This document shows, piece by piece, positions 35,454 to 48,100 of a stretch of 64,000 nucleotides of DNA. The translations under genes and the position numbers were made by a program. Each line of letters opens with the position of its first letter. The stretch's first letter is position 1. Origin of the DNA: Pratylenchus scribneri. Taxonomy: Eukaryota > Nematoda > Chromadorea > Rhabditida > Pratylenchidae. The stretch spans positions 1,116,001 through 1,180,000 of the forward strand of contig JAQSEB010000014.1 of assembly GCA_030063045.1 (NCBI GenBank), read 5' to 3'. The notes beneath the pieces were generated by a model. It did not search any database. It had not been told where the DNA came from and saw only the letters and a program-made list of their open reading frames with translations.

Positions 35454-35594
35454 ACTCGATTTTGTAGTCTTTACTTTTTAGTAGTTTGGAAAGTTAATTT
35501 TATTTTTAAATTTATTTCTAATCTACGCAGAGAGTTTTATGCAAATTTTGATTTTCCACACATTCCTTTATGACCATAGGGAAGCTGTAAGGGC

Positions 35595-35710
35595 GACGCC
35601 ATTATGACCCTTTAGCGCACTGATATATCGCTCGTTTTAGTGTATGGGGGAATGGCAGGAGGGATCGTAGGTTCGATTCCCAGTGGCGGTTTATGATTTT
35701 TAATTTTGTA
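35595..35710 (+). repeat. tRNA-derived SINE, best-preserved copy
   Basis: It reads CTGATATATCGCTCGTTTTA (box A-like), GTGTATGGGGGAATGGCAGG, GTAGGTTCGATTCCCAGTGG (box B) and CGGTTTATGATTTTTAATTT. This parallels the minus-strand copy at 3640-3745 block by block. Sequence to about 36000 continues with GAACCCCGAGGGGGCGAAGA and other GC-richer blocks that could be a SINE body. The remaining gap (34999-36995) holds only this, a poly-G tract and a degraded TACCGTATT-family element at 36590-36712. Confidence 0.6.
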
Positions 35711-36995
35711 TTTTTTTTGTTTTATTTTGTATTTTCGCCATCAGAGGATTTTGGGAGAAAATTTTTATAGGCCCAAAATTAAAAAAGTAAGAAATGGCAC
35801 CTTAGTTCCCCTGTGATGAACCCCGAGGGGGCGAAGAATTAACGGATGATCTCCAACGGCACTGTGACCACTTATGTTAGACTGGAGCTCCGAAGGACCG
35901 AGACCGAGATTCTGGACTTCAGTGTGGAAATCGCCGTAGGCTATTTCGATTACTGTAGTATAGACACTATACTGTCGCGATGAGTGATTATGAATTTGTA
36001 AAATTTGCACAAATTTTCAAAACATTTTCCAAAATACTGCTGGTAAATTGCGCAGTAAATTTTCCAATAAAAATACACCTTTAATTTATGTTGGTATTTG
36101 TCGTTGTAGTGTTCATGGTCGCCGGTCACGGCAGCTAATTTGTGAGCAAAATAATGTAAAGAAGAAAGTGATGGCCTCAGGGGGAAGTTGCGCGCATCCT
36201 CCCACCCCTCCCTTCTCCCAATTCACATTTCCCATCCATTACTCATCATCCGTAAGCCGTAACTTAATCATTTTCCACTCTTTCCCATTTCCTATTAGGT
36301 AAATTTGTTGTTGTTTTATGCGCAATTCAATTCAATTCCCATTCTTTATTCCTTTTATATCGTTTTCGGCATTTATTCAACGGTTTTTGGAAAATCTCAA
36401 AAATTCTCCTCCATCACTCGGCAGAGATGTTTTAGTCACACTGATGAAAAAAAAACATGTTCACCTAAAAGGAGAGGATAATCTCAAGCCAAAAGGGGCT
36501 TTTTACGCTGGTAGCCAAATGGAATAATGGGATGGCAGAAATGATGAATATTTGTTTGGATTTATATGTTGGAAACGGAAGGTCTAAAACATCCCCTAAA
36601 ATACCATCATAAATCCTCTATTAGAAGGCCCCCCTCTATTAAGAGCCTTTGTAAAGGGTCTTTGTATAAGTTAATAGCCTCAGAGCTACTAATAGAAGAT
36701 CTACATACCTAAGTTTACAACAACAATATCCGATTTTCAAAAAATAAACACATTTTTTGACACTTTTTAAATGTGGCCAAAGGACTTTTGATTTTTCCAA
36801 TCCTCATTCGCACTCAATTGAGAGGGAAAGGCAAAGTGTCCTTCAACCCATTTTCATTCTTTTGATTTTCAAAAGTCAGCGAACACCCACCCATTTTTGG
36901 GAATTCGTCAAATATTTTTGAGAACAATTCATCACATTTTTAATAGTGAATTTTCATGTTTTTCAAATTATTTTCCATTCAACAAAAACACCAAA

Positions 36996-38717
36996 ATGAA
37001 TGAAACATCGACCAATGTGGGAGGGAATTTCAGCAGCGATGGAAATTCCACCGTCGGAATTGGAAGAGAAGTTGGACTGCATTTTTCCATCGTATTTGGC
37101 ACACTAATTGGCACAGTCACAACCATTGGTGTTACGGCAAATGCCCTTGTGGTTTTGGCAGTGATTGGGGACCGAAAAATGCGTCGATCGCCGATGAATT
37201 TACTTTTGCTCAATTTGGTCCAATTAAATGGGAATTTTGACAAATTCCTCCATCCCTTTTAGGCAATTGCTGATCTCCTCTATTTGCTGGCATTCACCCC
37301 TTTTTGGCTATCAATGACAGTGTACGGTGATGCCGGATGGCATTTTGCCAGCCAACTCTGTCCAATTGCCCGCTTTTTGGGCAATGTTTTCCTCGTCATT
37401 TCCATTCTAACTTATTTGGCAATTTGTGTGGAAAGGTGGGGACATTGTCCATAAATTTGTTCCAATAAACTCATTTTGTGAAGGTATGTGGCCATTGTCC
37501 ACCCAATGCATGCCTCATTTTGGTGCACTCGGTCCCGCATTTCCGTAATTATTCTCGGCATTTGGACATTCGCAATGGCCTATCAATTCCCATATTTGGT
37601 GCTGTTCAAAACATTCACATTGCCGAATAATTGTGAGAAAGGGGGGGGGGGGGTAGGAGGTTATTAGATCTTTTCTGTGATATGAATTGACGGACAAATA
37701 TCATTATCAGCCCTAAATATAAAATTCTTTCAAAAGTGCGAGTTTGTCGGAATCCGTTGGCAAAGAAAAGTTTGGCCTGGCTAATCTACAAATGGTCCGA
37801 ATTTGTGTTGACCTATGCCTTCCCAATTCTTCTCTCCGTCCTTTTGTACAGTCGAATTTGTCGAGTCCTCTGGGAGAATAATGGATTCCTTCACAAGAAT
37901 AGTAAATTGTTTAATATTTTTGAATAATATTCAAATATTTGGTAGAAAATAAAACGACGGCAAATTCATTGAATTATCGATCCAGTGGAGGAATGATTCG
38001 GAGAATGTTGGAAACCAGATTGAAGGAAACAATTGCCGAAGTCCAACAAAATGGCAACCCAGAATTGGCCAATTCCTCCACTGCTGGCCAAATCAAAAAT
38101 GGGAATTCGACCAAATCCAACACTTCTTCTTCTTCCCCTTCCTCACCGAATTTGAAGGCCCGTCGAAGTGTGGTCAAAATGTTGATGCTTTGTGTGGCAT
38201 TGTTCTTCCTTTGCTATTCACCAATGGTCGCCTACTTCCTTTGGGGGTAAATCAATCCGGTACTTTTCGGTTATTTCTATTCTGTATTCAGTTTTTGAGG
38301 AAAATTAACGGTAACCCTAATTTGGGTCATCTAGGGAGAGGTTATATCCGTACCCTAATCCTAATCTAATCACTCAAAAGGAAAATCCTTAATTTTTCAA
38401 AAACTGAGTACAGAGACGACCGATAAGTACCGTTTATCCAATCCAACGAAAATTCATTTTAATTTGCCATTTTATTTTACAGTGCCATTTTTGGCCGTCC
38501 ACTTCCTCTCCCATTCGAATTCGTTTTGTTGACCAGTGCACTCGTCCAATTCCAATCCGCATTCAATCCATTCCTCTACACACTTTTTGCAACCCAATTT
38601 CGGGAAAAATTGGCAAAATTGCTTTGGGCATGCCGGAAAAGGGGAAAAATTGGCGATGGTGGCCACAAAGCCAGTGGCAAATCAACAACATTCAGCACAA
38701 CATCCACTTATGGATAA
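36996..38717 (+). CDS. Rhodopsin-class GPCR, neuropeptide-receptor-like
   Basis: Six exons (36996-37217, 37263-37435, 37484-37632, 37737-37901, 37946-38246, 38483-38717) join in phase to 414 residues with seven hydrophobic segments. The N-terminus has several N-glycosylation sites (NETS, NFSS, NSTV). TM1 carries the GVTANALVVLAV motif and TM2 NLAIADLLYLLAF. TM3 ends in the ERY motif (AICVERYVAIVHPMH). The cysteines LCPI and VCRN are candidates for the TM3-ECL2 disulphide. Intracellular loop 3 is long and Ser-rich, TM6 has ALFFLCYSPMVAYFLW and TM7 SAFNPFLYTLFATQF (NPxxY-type). A peptide ligand is likely from the overall pattern, but the ligand cannot be named. Intron 3 contains a poly-G run and intron 5 a 175 bp inverted-repeat element. 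Confidence 0.88.
38258..38432. mobile_element. Short inverted-repeat element in GPCR intron 5
   Basis: The left end CGGTACTTTTCGGTTATTTC and the right end, complement of CGGTACTTATCGGTCGTCTC, are imperfect inverted repeats of about 45 bp. Both include a CTCAGTTTTTGA-like block. It occupies most of the intron. Confidence 0.6.
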
Positions 38718-38807
38718 AGGAGGATGGGATGAATGGATGGGTGATTGTTTTGTGATCAACAATTAAAACGTTTTCGATTTGATCATTTTCCCAATAAAAA
38801 AAACATA

Positions 38808-39005
38808 AGCGAAATTTGCGCCCCAAAATTTGCGACCCTTTATCAAAATAATAACAAATATATGATAAACCTATTTTGAAACCCAAGATTTGGATGATGA
38901 CTCTTATTGTTAGGGTTTTGGACTTCAGAAATCAGAGGATGGGTATTGAAATACAAATGTGTTTTTTGATAAAGGCTGCAAAATTGGGGACCGCAAATTT
39001 CGGTT
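38808..39005. mobile_element. Short inverted-repeat element, CGAAATTTGCG family
   Basis: The left arm GCGAAATTTGCGCCCCAAAA continues CCTTTATCAAAA. The right arm is its mirror, TTTTTTGATAAAGGCTGC then GGGGACCGCAAATTTCGG. A half-copy is at about 53755-53887 in a goa-1 intron. The rest of the 38718-39938 gap has no recognised feature. Confidence 0.6.
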
Positions 39006-39938
39006 AACCCAAAAAGTTTAATTTATATAGTCCTCTGCCCAAAATTTAGAATGGAAGACCAATTTTCTCATCAATTTTTTTATCAAATTTGGGCCTATTT
39101 TTGCATGGTTGATTGTGTCCCTCCCTCCCGTCCATTATTTCATTATTTGCTCCCAAAATTCACCATTTACCAACACAATATTTGCTCACATTCATTTATT
39201 TAGTCACCTCTTTTACTTTCACAAATTTGGAGGGCGACCTCTCCATTATGGAAACTTGTTTCATTTTATTGTATTTTAATAAAAACATCCATTTCATTAT
39301 AATCAAAATATTCTTTTAAAAATTTTCCACTCATATTTTTAAAAAGCATATTTTTAAAATGAACTGATTTATGGCCAAATTATGCCAAAATATGGCCAAA
39401 ATGGTCCAAATTCAGCACATATGGCCATTCATTCAAATTGGATTCCAACATTTCCCAAAAATTGAATTCTGTTAATCCATCATCTCCATCAAAATTCCAA
39501 ATTTTGGCCTCTTTTTCCATTCCCAAAAAGTGTCCACAATAAATCCCCCTGGGGGAATGTGTCATCCTTTCATATTCTCTCCAATTCTCTGCCTCCATTC
39601 CTTTTCCCTTTCAATGCCATTTTCCCGATATTTTTCTTTCCACAATTTTGGCCCCAAACCCCAAATATCGAATGGTTTTGCTTGAAAAAAGGGGGAAGAG
39701 GGGAACAACAGCTGCGGTGAAAAACATCGAAGATTGAATAAAAATGAATGAATGAATGGATGGGCCAAAGCATCGAGATGGAATTTTCCTCCTATTTTTT
39801 ACACGTTTCCACTCCAGCTGCCTCCATTTGTTGGCCTTTTATTCTCGTTTTCGATGTCAAAGTTCACAAATAAAATTGATTGACCCAAAATCGAAAGGAT
39901 AATTGAATTATTAATTAAATTAGATTTATTTGGCCAAA

Positions 39939-41349
39939 ATGTTGGCCAATTTGATATTTTTGCTCCTTTGCATTTTCCAATTTTATTCGCCAATTTTTGG
40001 CCAACATCGCCAGGAATGGGAACCGGCCAATTATCCAAATCCAACGGCCGGCGATTGGCAACGATGTAATATGCGATCGCGTTCCCTACTTTGTGATCCG
40101 GATGCAATTTTGAGTGAATCCGAAAGATATAGGCTGAATTATGAGTTGGGCCAATTGGAGGCCAATACAAGACAGGTTGGCCGGAAAAGGGTTGAATTGA
40201 AAATGGAAATCTTGTGAAGGAACATGGACGGAATTTTTGCGAGCGAAAGGGAATTACGGCGGCAGTTGCATTGGCCAAAAGGGTTCGAGGCGGAAATGAT
40301 GAGGTTTAGTGTATTTTGGTCGGGGGAATGTGGCCAAAAGACCATTTGGATTTAGGCCGTCAGGGCAATGGCCAATGATATGTTGAGAAGATGGCAAATT
40401 GATGCCCAATGCCAAAAGGCAATAATGGTTGTGATGTCCGCAGAGGATCGAACATTTTGGGTGGCCCGAATGCCACAAGTGCCCGTTTTTGGCACCGAAA
40501 TGAGTGATTTATTCAAAGCAGAGGCAAAATTAGGGAATGACATTTTTTCGGAACATTTACAAATTTAGAAAGAACATTTTCGGGCCAATCGATATGCCCA
40601 GGGAATTCAAAATGTTTTGCGCTCAATTCGGGACAGGGCCCTCTCCAAGCAACAGCCGACACCGGACGATGGCCGTTCCAAAGGAACACCGTTCAAACCG
40701 GCAAAACCTCAAAGGCCGGAACCAACTCGGGGAGGAGGAGGAGGCGGTGGAGGATTCAATTTGAATTGGCTCCTCATTTTGGCCATCATTCTCTTCATCA
40801 TCATTCCAATTGTTTGCTGCTGCTGTTGCCTCTATTTTTGTTGTTTCCGCAAGAAAAATGAGTAAATAAAATTTGTAAAAATGGTCGAAAATTTGTTAAA
40901 TTTAAGGGAAAATCCGCAAGTTGGTGGAGACCATCCCGAAAGTGGTGGAAGAGGAAGAGGAGGAGGTGGTGGCCGTTTTGGCGGATTGCCATTGGCCGGC
41001 ATTTTAAGCGGAATTGGCGGAGTGGCTGGAAACTTTTTTGGCAAAAATAGGCAGCGAGGAGGACAAGGCGGAGGAGGTGGGGCACCGCCGCCACCGTATT
41101 ATGATCCAGTGCCGCAAAATGATGATGGAAAGGTGAATTTTGCCAAAATATATAGAGGGGATTAATCCAATTGGAAATGCCAATTTATTATAGAACAAAT
41201 AGGAGAGACAATTTAAGTATTAAATAACAAATTAATAATATGAATTTATTGAAATTTAAATGAATTTACAGGGAAGGACCACCGATGGCGGCAAAGGCCT
41301 TTACCCGAGTGCGCCAGTCAAGGATCAAGGTGGAGGCGGGAATTGGTGA
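39939..41349 (+). CDS. molo-1: MOLO-1-like TPM-domain membrane protein
   Basis: C. elegans MOLO-1 is a one-pass TPM-domain protein that modulates levamisole-sensitive acetylcholine receptors at muscle; this is a family member and possibly its counterpart. Six exons (39939-40175, 40220-40303, 40356-40523, 40569-40861, 40907-41132, 41272-41349) give 361 residues. A signal peptide (MLANLIFLLLCIFQFYSPIF) precedes the TPM domain: LLCDPDAILSESERYRLNY, CERKGITAAVALAKRV, RTFWVARMPQVPVFG and RYAQGIQNVLRSI. Next is a membrane segment LLILAIILFIIIPIVCCCCC and a Gly/Pro-rich cytoplasmic tail ending KGLYPSAPVKDQ and GGGGNW. Intron 3 starts GCAAAA, which avoids the in-frame TAG at 40566-40568. The start is the only upstream ATG that yields a signal peptide. 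Confidence 0.85.
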
Positions 41350-41745
41350 TCCGAAAAATGAAAATCGAATGGAAATTATACAAATGCCAGTCAATTAAAT
41401 ATTTAGTTGAAAATTTGCTTCAAATTTTTGCCAATTCGCAATTCACCTCCAAAATTAATTTTAATCAAATTCGGCCTTTTTATTGCTTTTTCTGCTTATT
41501 TTGGCACAAATTGTGTCCTCCCCCAACAAAATTGTAGTGAATTATCTTTTACAAATCCATCATCCCAGCAGTTAAATTTTATAATCTCCCTTTTTAACAT
41601 GAAAAAATTAATATTTTTACTCGATAAAATTTTGTTCGATTCATGCCGGATTACTGTAATAAAAATTGTTTATGGTAAATGAAAATAAAAAAAAAATATA
41701 TAAACATTTCGTTTATATTAAAAACATCGAATATTAGATGTTGTT
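41350..41745. other. Gap downstream of the TPM gene: nothing recognised
   Basis: This is AT-rich sequence with no supported gene. It leads into the minisatellite that begins near 41750. Confidence 0.6.
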
Positions 41746-41749
41746 GAAG

Positions 41750-42690
41750 AACACAAAAAAACTTTCCGGAATGAAACACAAATTAAATAAACTTTCCGGA
41801 ATGAAACACAAATTAAATAAATTTTCCGGAATGAAACACAAATTAAATAAACTTTCCGGAATGAAACACAAATTAAATAAACTTTCCGGAATGAAACACA
41901 ATCTAACCAGAAAACACAAATCTTTCCGGAATGAAATAGAATTTAACCGGAAAACACAAATTTCTCCAACACAATCTACCCGGAAAATACAAATCTTTCC
42001 GGAATGAAACATAATCTAACCGGAAAACACAAATCTTTCCGGAATGAAACACAATCTAACCGGAAAACACAATTGTTTCCGGAATGAAATACATTCTAAC
42101 CGGAAAACACAAATCTTTCCGGAATGAAATACATTCTAACCGGAAAACACAAATCTTTCCGGAATGAAACACAAATCTAACCGGCAAACACAAATCTTTC
42201 CGGAATGGAACACAAATCTAACCGGAAAACACAAATCTTTCCGGAATGAAATACATTCTAACCGGAAAACACAAATCTTTCCGGAATGAAACACAATCTA
42301 ACCGGAAAACACAAATGTTTCCGGAATGAAATACATTCTAACCGGAAAACACAAATCTTTCCGGAATGAAATACATTCTAACCGGAAAACACAAATCTTT
42401 CCGGAATGAAACACAAATCTAACCGGCAAACACAAATCTTTCCGGAATGGAACACAAATCTAACCGGAAAACACAAATCTTTCCGGAATGAAATACATTC
42501 TAACCGGAAAACACAAATCTTTCCGGAATGAAACACAAATCTAACCGGAAAACACAAATATTTCCGGAATGAAACACAAATTAAACAACTTTCTGGAATA
42601 AGACAGTCTAACCGGAAAACACAAATCTAACCGGTATGAAATACAATCTAACCGGAAAACATAAATCGTTCAGGAATGAAACAAAAAGAA
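41750..42690 (+). repeat. Minisatellite, CTTTCCGGAATGAAACACAA type, array 1
   Basis: The array starts with five 30 bp units (ACTTTCCGGAATGAAACACA plus AATTAAATAA). It then changes to units of about 40 bp alternating TCTTTCCGGAATGAAACACA with ATCTAACCGGAAAACACAAA. Local blocks of several units are themselves repeated. An open frame across the 30 bp part is only a consequence of the period and is not taken as a gene. Confidence 0.95.
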
Positions 42691-44681
42691 AAACAATAAA
42701 TAAACTTCCCAGAATGAAATACAAAATAAACATTGTAACAGAGGGAATTGGTGTGATGGTGAGCATATTTTCATTTGAAAAAGGACCATTATTTGTTGCT
42801 TTGCTTTGAATTTGAATCAATCTCCTTCCATTTTTGGAGGATGGAAGGAAAATTTTCTACAAATTTTTCAGCGAAAATTATGCCATGATGGTTCTCCATT
42901 CTACTGCGCAGAATCCCTCTTTCATTTTTCGAAACAATTATTTTAATGCCTCCCTCACCTCAATTATGTCGCATTCTTAACTTTCCCACAATATTTGTTG
43001 TTATTATGATTCCCTCTATCAATATTTCCTCCTACTTAATATTTTTGTCCTTTCCCTGGGCCAATCCATTCTAAACGTAAAAATGTGGAATTTCCCTCGA
43101 AGAATGGCATCAAATTTCAATTCCAAGAAGCCAAAACGAATTGGCCCACCGCCACCGTTCTTCTTTGCGGAGGCTTTTCCTCTTGGCCCAGTAGGTCACC
43201 AGCAGCTCCCATCAATCCCTCCTTCTCTCCCTTTAATACTCAATATTTGATCTTTGCGTCGCCCATCACTGCGGGATCAAATCAAATCCAAATGCTCTTC
43301 AAATTGGCGGAGGCAACAAAACAAAATGTGGGCTCAATTTTGTTTGTCTTTTCCCACAAAAACCAATCATTTATTTGGTCAAAATAATAATTTAGAATTT
43401 ATTTAAATTCGAGTTTGCTTCCATTTTGGCCCGTAACTATTTGTTGGGAATTCATCAATCCCAAAAATGAGATTCTTGCCCAGCAGAAGCCAGCAGGATG
43501 TCATATTTTCTTCCTCTTCCCATTTTTGGCCTAAATTTCCCTTTTTTGGAATAGCCCATCCTTCTTTCCGTCATTCCCCTTATTTGCTATGTCCAAATTT
43601 GGGTTAACCCCAATAAACCAGCCGCCCCATTATGGGCTTGAAAAAATCGGGTAAATGGAGAAGAAGGGCAAAAAAAGGATGAAAAATGGGCTAGCCTCGG
43701 AAGGAATGGCCAAAAAAGGGAAAAGAAAGGATAAAATGGGGCCAATGACGCATTTGGGACGAAACAATGGGCCCAGTGGGAAATGAACCCCAAAATGGAG
43801 GGTGAAGGGGATGGGAAAAACATTCATTCAAGGAAGCAGGAGGAAAAGCACCAAAAATGGGTTGAAAGTTCAGTGGATTTTATAGATGTTTAGTTTATCA
43901 ATAAGGCCAATGCCAATTTTATGGATTTCCTCATCTAATTCACAAATATTTCATTGGCCACAATTTCCGCAATGTCAACTTTTTGCCCCATTAAATCACC
44001 AAATTTCTTTTCTCCCATTTCCATCCAATTTTTCCTCCAGCAAAATTCATCAATTAGCCCATCAAATTCTCCCATCAAATGGCCAATCAACAAAAAACAG
44101 AAGCTTTTTCTGCATTGGGGACGGAAAACGCCTGTTCCGAAAGCTGCTGAACTCATCAAATGAATCCAATCTTCGGCCACTGCCTTTCCCTCCTCACTCA
44201 ATGGCCAATTGCATTCTCGGTCCCCTCCGGTTTCCTTTCTCCAAAAACCTTTTCCCCAGCCACAATCCACAATGGGCGTCCCTCGAGAAAATCAATTTTT
44301 TTCGACGATGGCACAGCAAAATGAATGAATGAATGTCCCACACCATTTCCTTCCACTCTTTCTATTCCAATGCCAAGCCATTGGCCGGACAGAGCATTAA
44401 TGTGTGCCCCCAACCCTCCTTCGTATTGCCATCATCATAAAATGAATTCTGTGCCGGCCAATGTGCCATCAACCATTTGGGGGAATAAATATCCTACCTC
44501 CCATCGAAAATAGTCTGACAAATTGACATTTTGGCATTCATTCATAAATAATCTCAAAATTTATCCAATCTTCCACCATTTAAATGGACGAATTTAGCAT
44601 TTTTTACAATTTTACATTGTTAAATTGCAGTAAAATGAAAAGCAAAATGGCTGCATTAGCCTATTAATGGACTCGGAGCGG

Positions 44682-45020
44682 GACGTTTTGTGGCGAAAAC
44701 TAATAGCTTGGCGTCTAATGAATGCTTTAGAATGTTTTTTATATCATTGAATAGAGCAAAAATTCTCTTCCGCCCATTTAAAAAATAAATTATAAAACTT
44801 ATTTATATATTTTTTAAAAATCAAAAAACCTTCAAAATTGACACCATTTTGCCCACTTTTATTCAATGGCTCATAACTTTCTCTTTTTTAGAATAATATA
44901 AAATGATTTTGATATCATTAGATAGACAATGCACATTGATCTATCAAAAATCAAACCTATATAAATACATTCAAAACGGTTCAGATTAAGATGAGTTATA
45001 CTGTTCCGCCACAAAACGTC
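44682..45020. mobile_element. Palindromic element, GACGTTTTGTGGCG ends
   Basis: Exact 14 bp inverted ends GACGTTTTGTGGCG / CGCCACAAAACGTC bound 339 bp of AT-rich sequence with CATAACTTTCTC and GATATCATTAGATAGAC blocks. The latter resemble the interior of the CCAACTTG family. Confidence 0.65.
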
Positions 45021-45165
45021 GCATACCGTAATGGAATGGCCTTTGTCTTTCATTTCCATCTAGTTAGTCATTTTCCCTCCGGTCCCATCATTCCGAGATC
45101 AGCATTTCCCCTTCCTTCCATCCAACCTGTCAATTCAAAATTCATTCAATGTGAATGAATGAAAG

Positions 45166-45177
45166 GGGGGGGGGGGA
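45166..45177 (+). repeat. Poly-G tract
   Basis: A run of about eleven G residues follows TGAATGAATGAAA in noncoding sequence. Confidence 0.9.
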
Positions 45178-48100
45178 ATATGGCCAATTGCATTGAATCG
45201 AGTTGGCCATCCATTTCCCACTGTCATTTCATTCCACCCACTACCTCAATTTCACCCACTAATCCCAAAATCCATCCCAATAAATACCCCGCAGCTGTTC
45301 AAATCATAAAAGGCAAAATGAATGAATGTTGTGGCCCACTTTTTCCCCATTCTCATCGATTTCTCCAATTAATTTAAATCCAATTTTACTCAAAATATTT
45401 ATTTATTTATTTTGCAAATTTAATTGTCCAAAATTTTCACATTTTATTCGGATGATGCCATTCCATTCCAAATTGGTTCCATTTCCATTCCATTTTTATG
45501 CACCAATTTTTGCATTATTATGAATGATATCAAAACAATATTTGCAGAATGGCACAAAAGGACAGGAAAACAACCCAACAATCCCCTCCGGGTCCTCCAA
45601 ATCCAAATTACCTTGCCCCCTTCCAACCACCCTATTGTGCCAAAATGTTCCCCTCCATTCCCTTTGGGGAATGACGTGAATTTGTTGAATAATGTTTTGT
45701 GTGTTTGGCCGTCGACCAATTCCCTGCCGTGAAAGTTCGTTGTCCCCACCTTCCCTTGGCAATCATCCCTCCCTTCCCATATATTGCCCTATAAAAGGGA
45801 ATCCGTGCCACCTCTCTCCCTTTTCAATTCAATTTGCTTTGAACCTCTCAAAAATCCTCGCCAAAAAATAAAATCATTTCGTGCCATTTAAAATATTTTA
45901 AACATTCAATTGATTTATTTGTATTTTTATTTTCCATCTACTCAATTTCTTTCAAATTGTTGAAAAAGTTCATTTTTATGACGCAATTTGATGGATGGAA
46001 TGGCAAAAAGTGAAGTTTAGGGTAAGGGGAAGAATTGGTGAAATGCCAGAAGGAACCAATTTGTTGAAAAAATCCAAACAAATATATTTTTTATTTAATT
46101 GATTATTTGGAAATGATCAATCCAATGATGGACGAATAAATGGATCCAATAAACTTATTAGCTGGTTTCCCTCGAAAATATGCAAATTTTTGCCTTCAAT
46201 ATTTTCATTTCCCAGCCTAGGCCAATTCTCTTTTACTTTTCATTCCGCATTCATTCATTATTTAAAATATTATCAAAACAACGGGAATATAAAGCACGCA
46301 ATCCTCAATGGGCCAATATCCTCTCTTGGCCTCCGCTCATTTTCATGCCATTCTTTCATTAATTTTCCCTTTTCTTTTGGCCCAATTTCCTCCTCCACAA
46401 AAATGTCCAATAGTACTCCCTCCCTTTTATCCAATTTCCTCATTGCCGCCCCAAAATGAGGTAAAAGAGGGCGGATTTCCGACGGAATATTCAAAAAATG
46501 TGAATGAAAGGAAAACACATCAAAAATTGATCAAATTGAATTTGAATATTTTCCAAAATATTAATCAATTTTGGATATTCTCCCCATCCGTAATTCACAC
46601 ATTTTTGGCCGATTTTACCCTTCGCCACCTTGTGAGTGGTGACCCATTTGTGTGGATGCAAAATGTGAATTCGATGGATGGCGGCCTATTATCTAAAAAG
46701 GGGAAATATTTTGCCTGAGGGCACAAAATGGGGGCCAATCAAGGAGGAGGAAGGCAAATATATCCAAAATGGATGAATTTGGATTGAACGAATGGAATGC
46801 CCTCAAAAACCAATCCACCCAAATTGTCTTTGGACAAAATTGGCGAAGCCAAAAATATTTTTCAATTTTTATCCTTATTCCTCTTTCCATTGCCCTCATA
46901 ATTATTTTTTTGATGCCCAAAATGAATTAAATTGGCCAAATGAATGGCATTTTGGGCTTAATAACTTTCATATTGCCATAGCCTTTTTTCCTTAATTTAT
47001 TAAAATAAAATTCATTATTTTGAATATTTCTTTTTCATTTAATTCTTCCATTTTAAAAACATTTCGTTAACATCGATTCGTATATTTTTTGTTTCCCTTC
47101 TCCCTATCGAATTCCCCTCCAAAGAGAGCACAAACCAAACGTGCAAAACACACAAAAAAAAGAGAGAATAATCCCATTTTTGGGCCAAAACATTATTCCC
47201 CTTTTGGCATATTCCCATATATGGATTGGATTTTGGGTGGCTGGTGGGATTTGTAGACCATCCATTCCAAAATTAATCACCAATAAAATGATATCAATAA
47301 ATTCCCCCATTTTTGGCCATTTGTCACGGCATACCCTCTCCCTCTCCCTTCCCTCGCAGTTTCGATTTCATTCAACATTTCACAATGTTTTGGCCATTGT
47401 CATCCGCATTTTGTGCTTGCACTTTCCCCTCTCCATCCATTGGGGAATCCAACACTTTTTTTCGCCCACCACATTTTTGTGACTCTCATGATAAATTTCA
47501 CCCCACCAAAAATATTGGCCCTTCCCAATTTCAAGCTATTCAAATTTCTGTCTTTTTCTGCACATTTTGGCCCCATTTTGCCTTTTTTCGAGTCTGTCAA
47601 TTTTTCTTCCCACTCTTCCAAAGCCCAGCAAGCCCACTTTTTTCCTAGTCCCAATTCGCTGCTTCGCATTTATTGACTTGGCCACAAACATCCCACGGCC
47701 ATCCTCTCTCCAAGCAAGGCAAATAGAGAAAAAGCATTTGGCCATACTTTTGCCTTTCCTTCTTCGCATTATTTTCTTCCTTCTTTTCTCTATTCTTTGT
47801 CTTTTTCTCACACTTGAATAGAGGAAAAGCAGCCACCAAACTGACGCGCCGGAAGTACTCGGGCGAGAGTGTCCCCAAAATGAGTAGGGCTAGGCTTTTC
47901 CTCCATTCTCGCTTCATCCCCTCCCGGCCGACAGTACGCCTTCCACCCTTCATTCTTCCTTTTCTTCATCCCACATTGCGCCATTTTCCCCCCACTGAGA
48001 ATATTGGCCAATGGCAATGTGTCTTGGCCACATATTCCTCCTCTCTTCCCACCATCAAAGCTATCTCACTCACAGTCAGAGTGCCATTCTCGTTTTTGCC

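Noticed and set aside
40566..40568. In-frame stop in the TPM gene as evidence for a pseudogene
   Set aside because: A phase-neutral GC-AG intron (40524-40568) removes it and restores the conserved domain spacing.
41738..42007. Open frame through the CTTTCCGGAATGAAACACAA array
   Set aside because: The first units are 30 bp, a multiple of three, so any stop-free frame stays open. There is no signal, domain or splice context.
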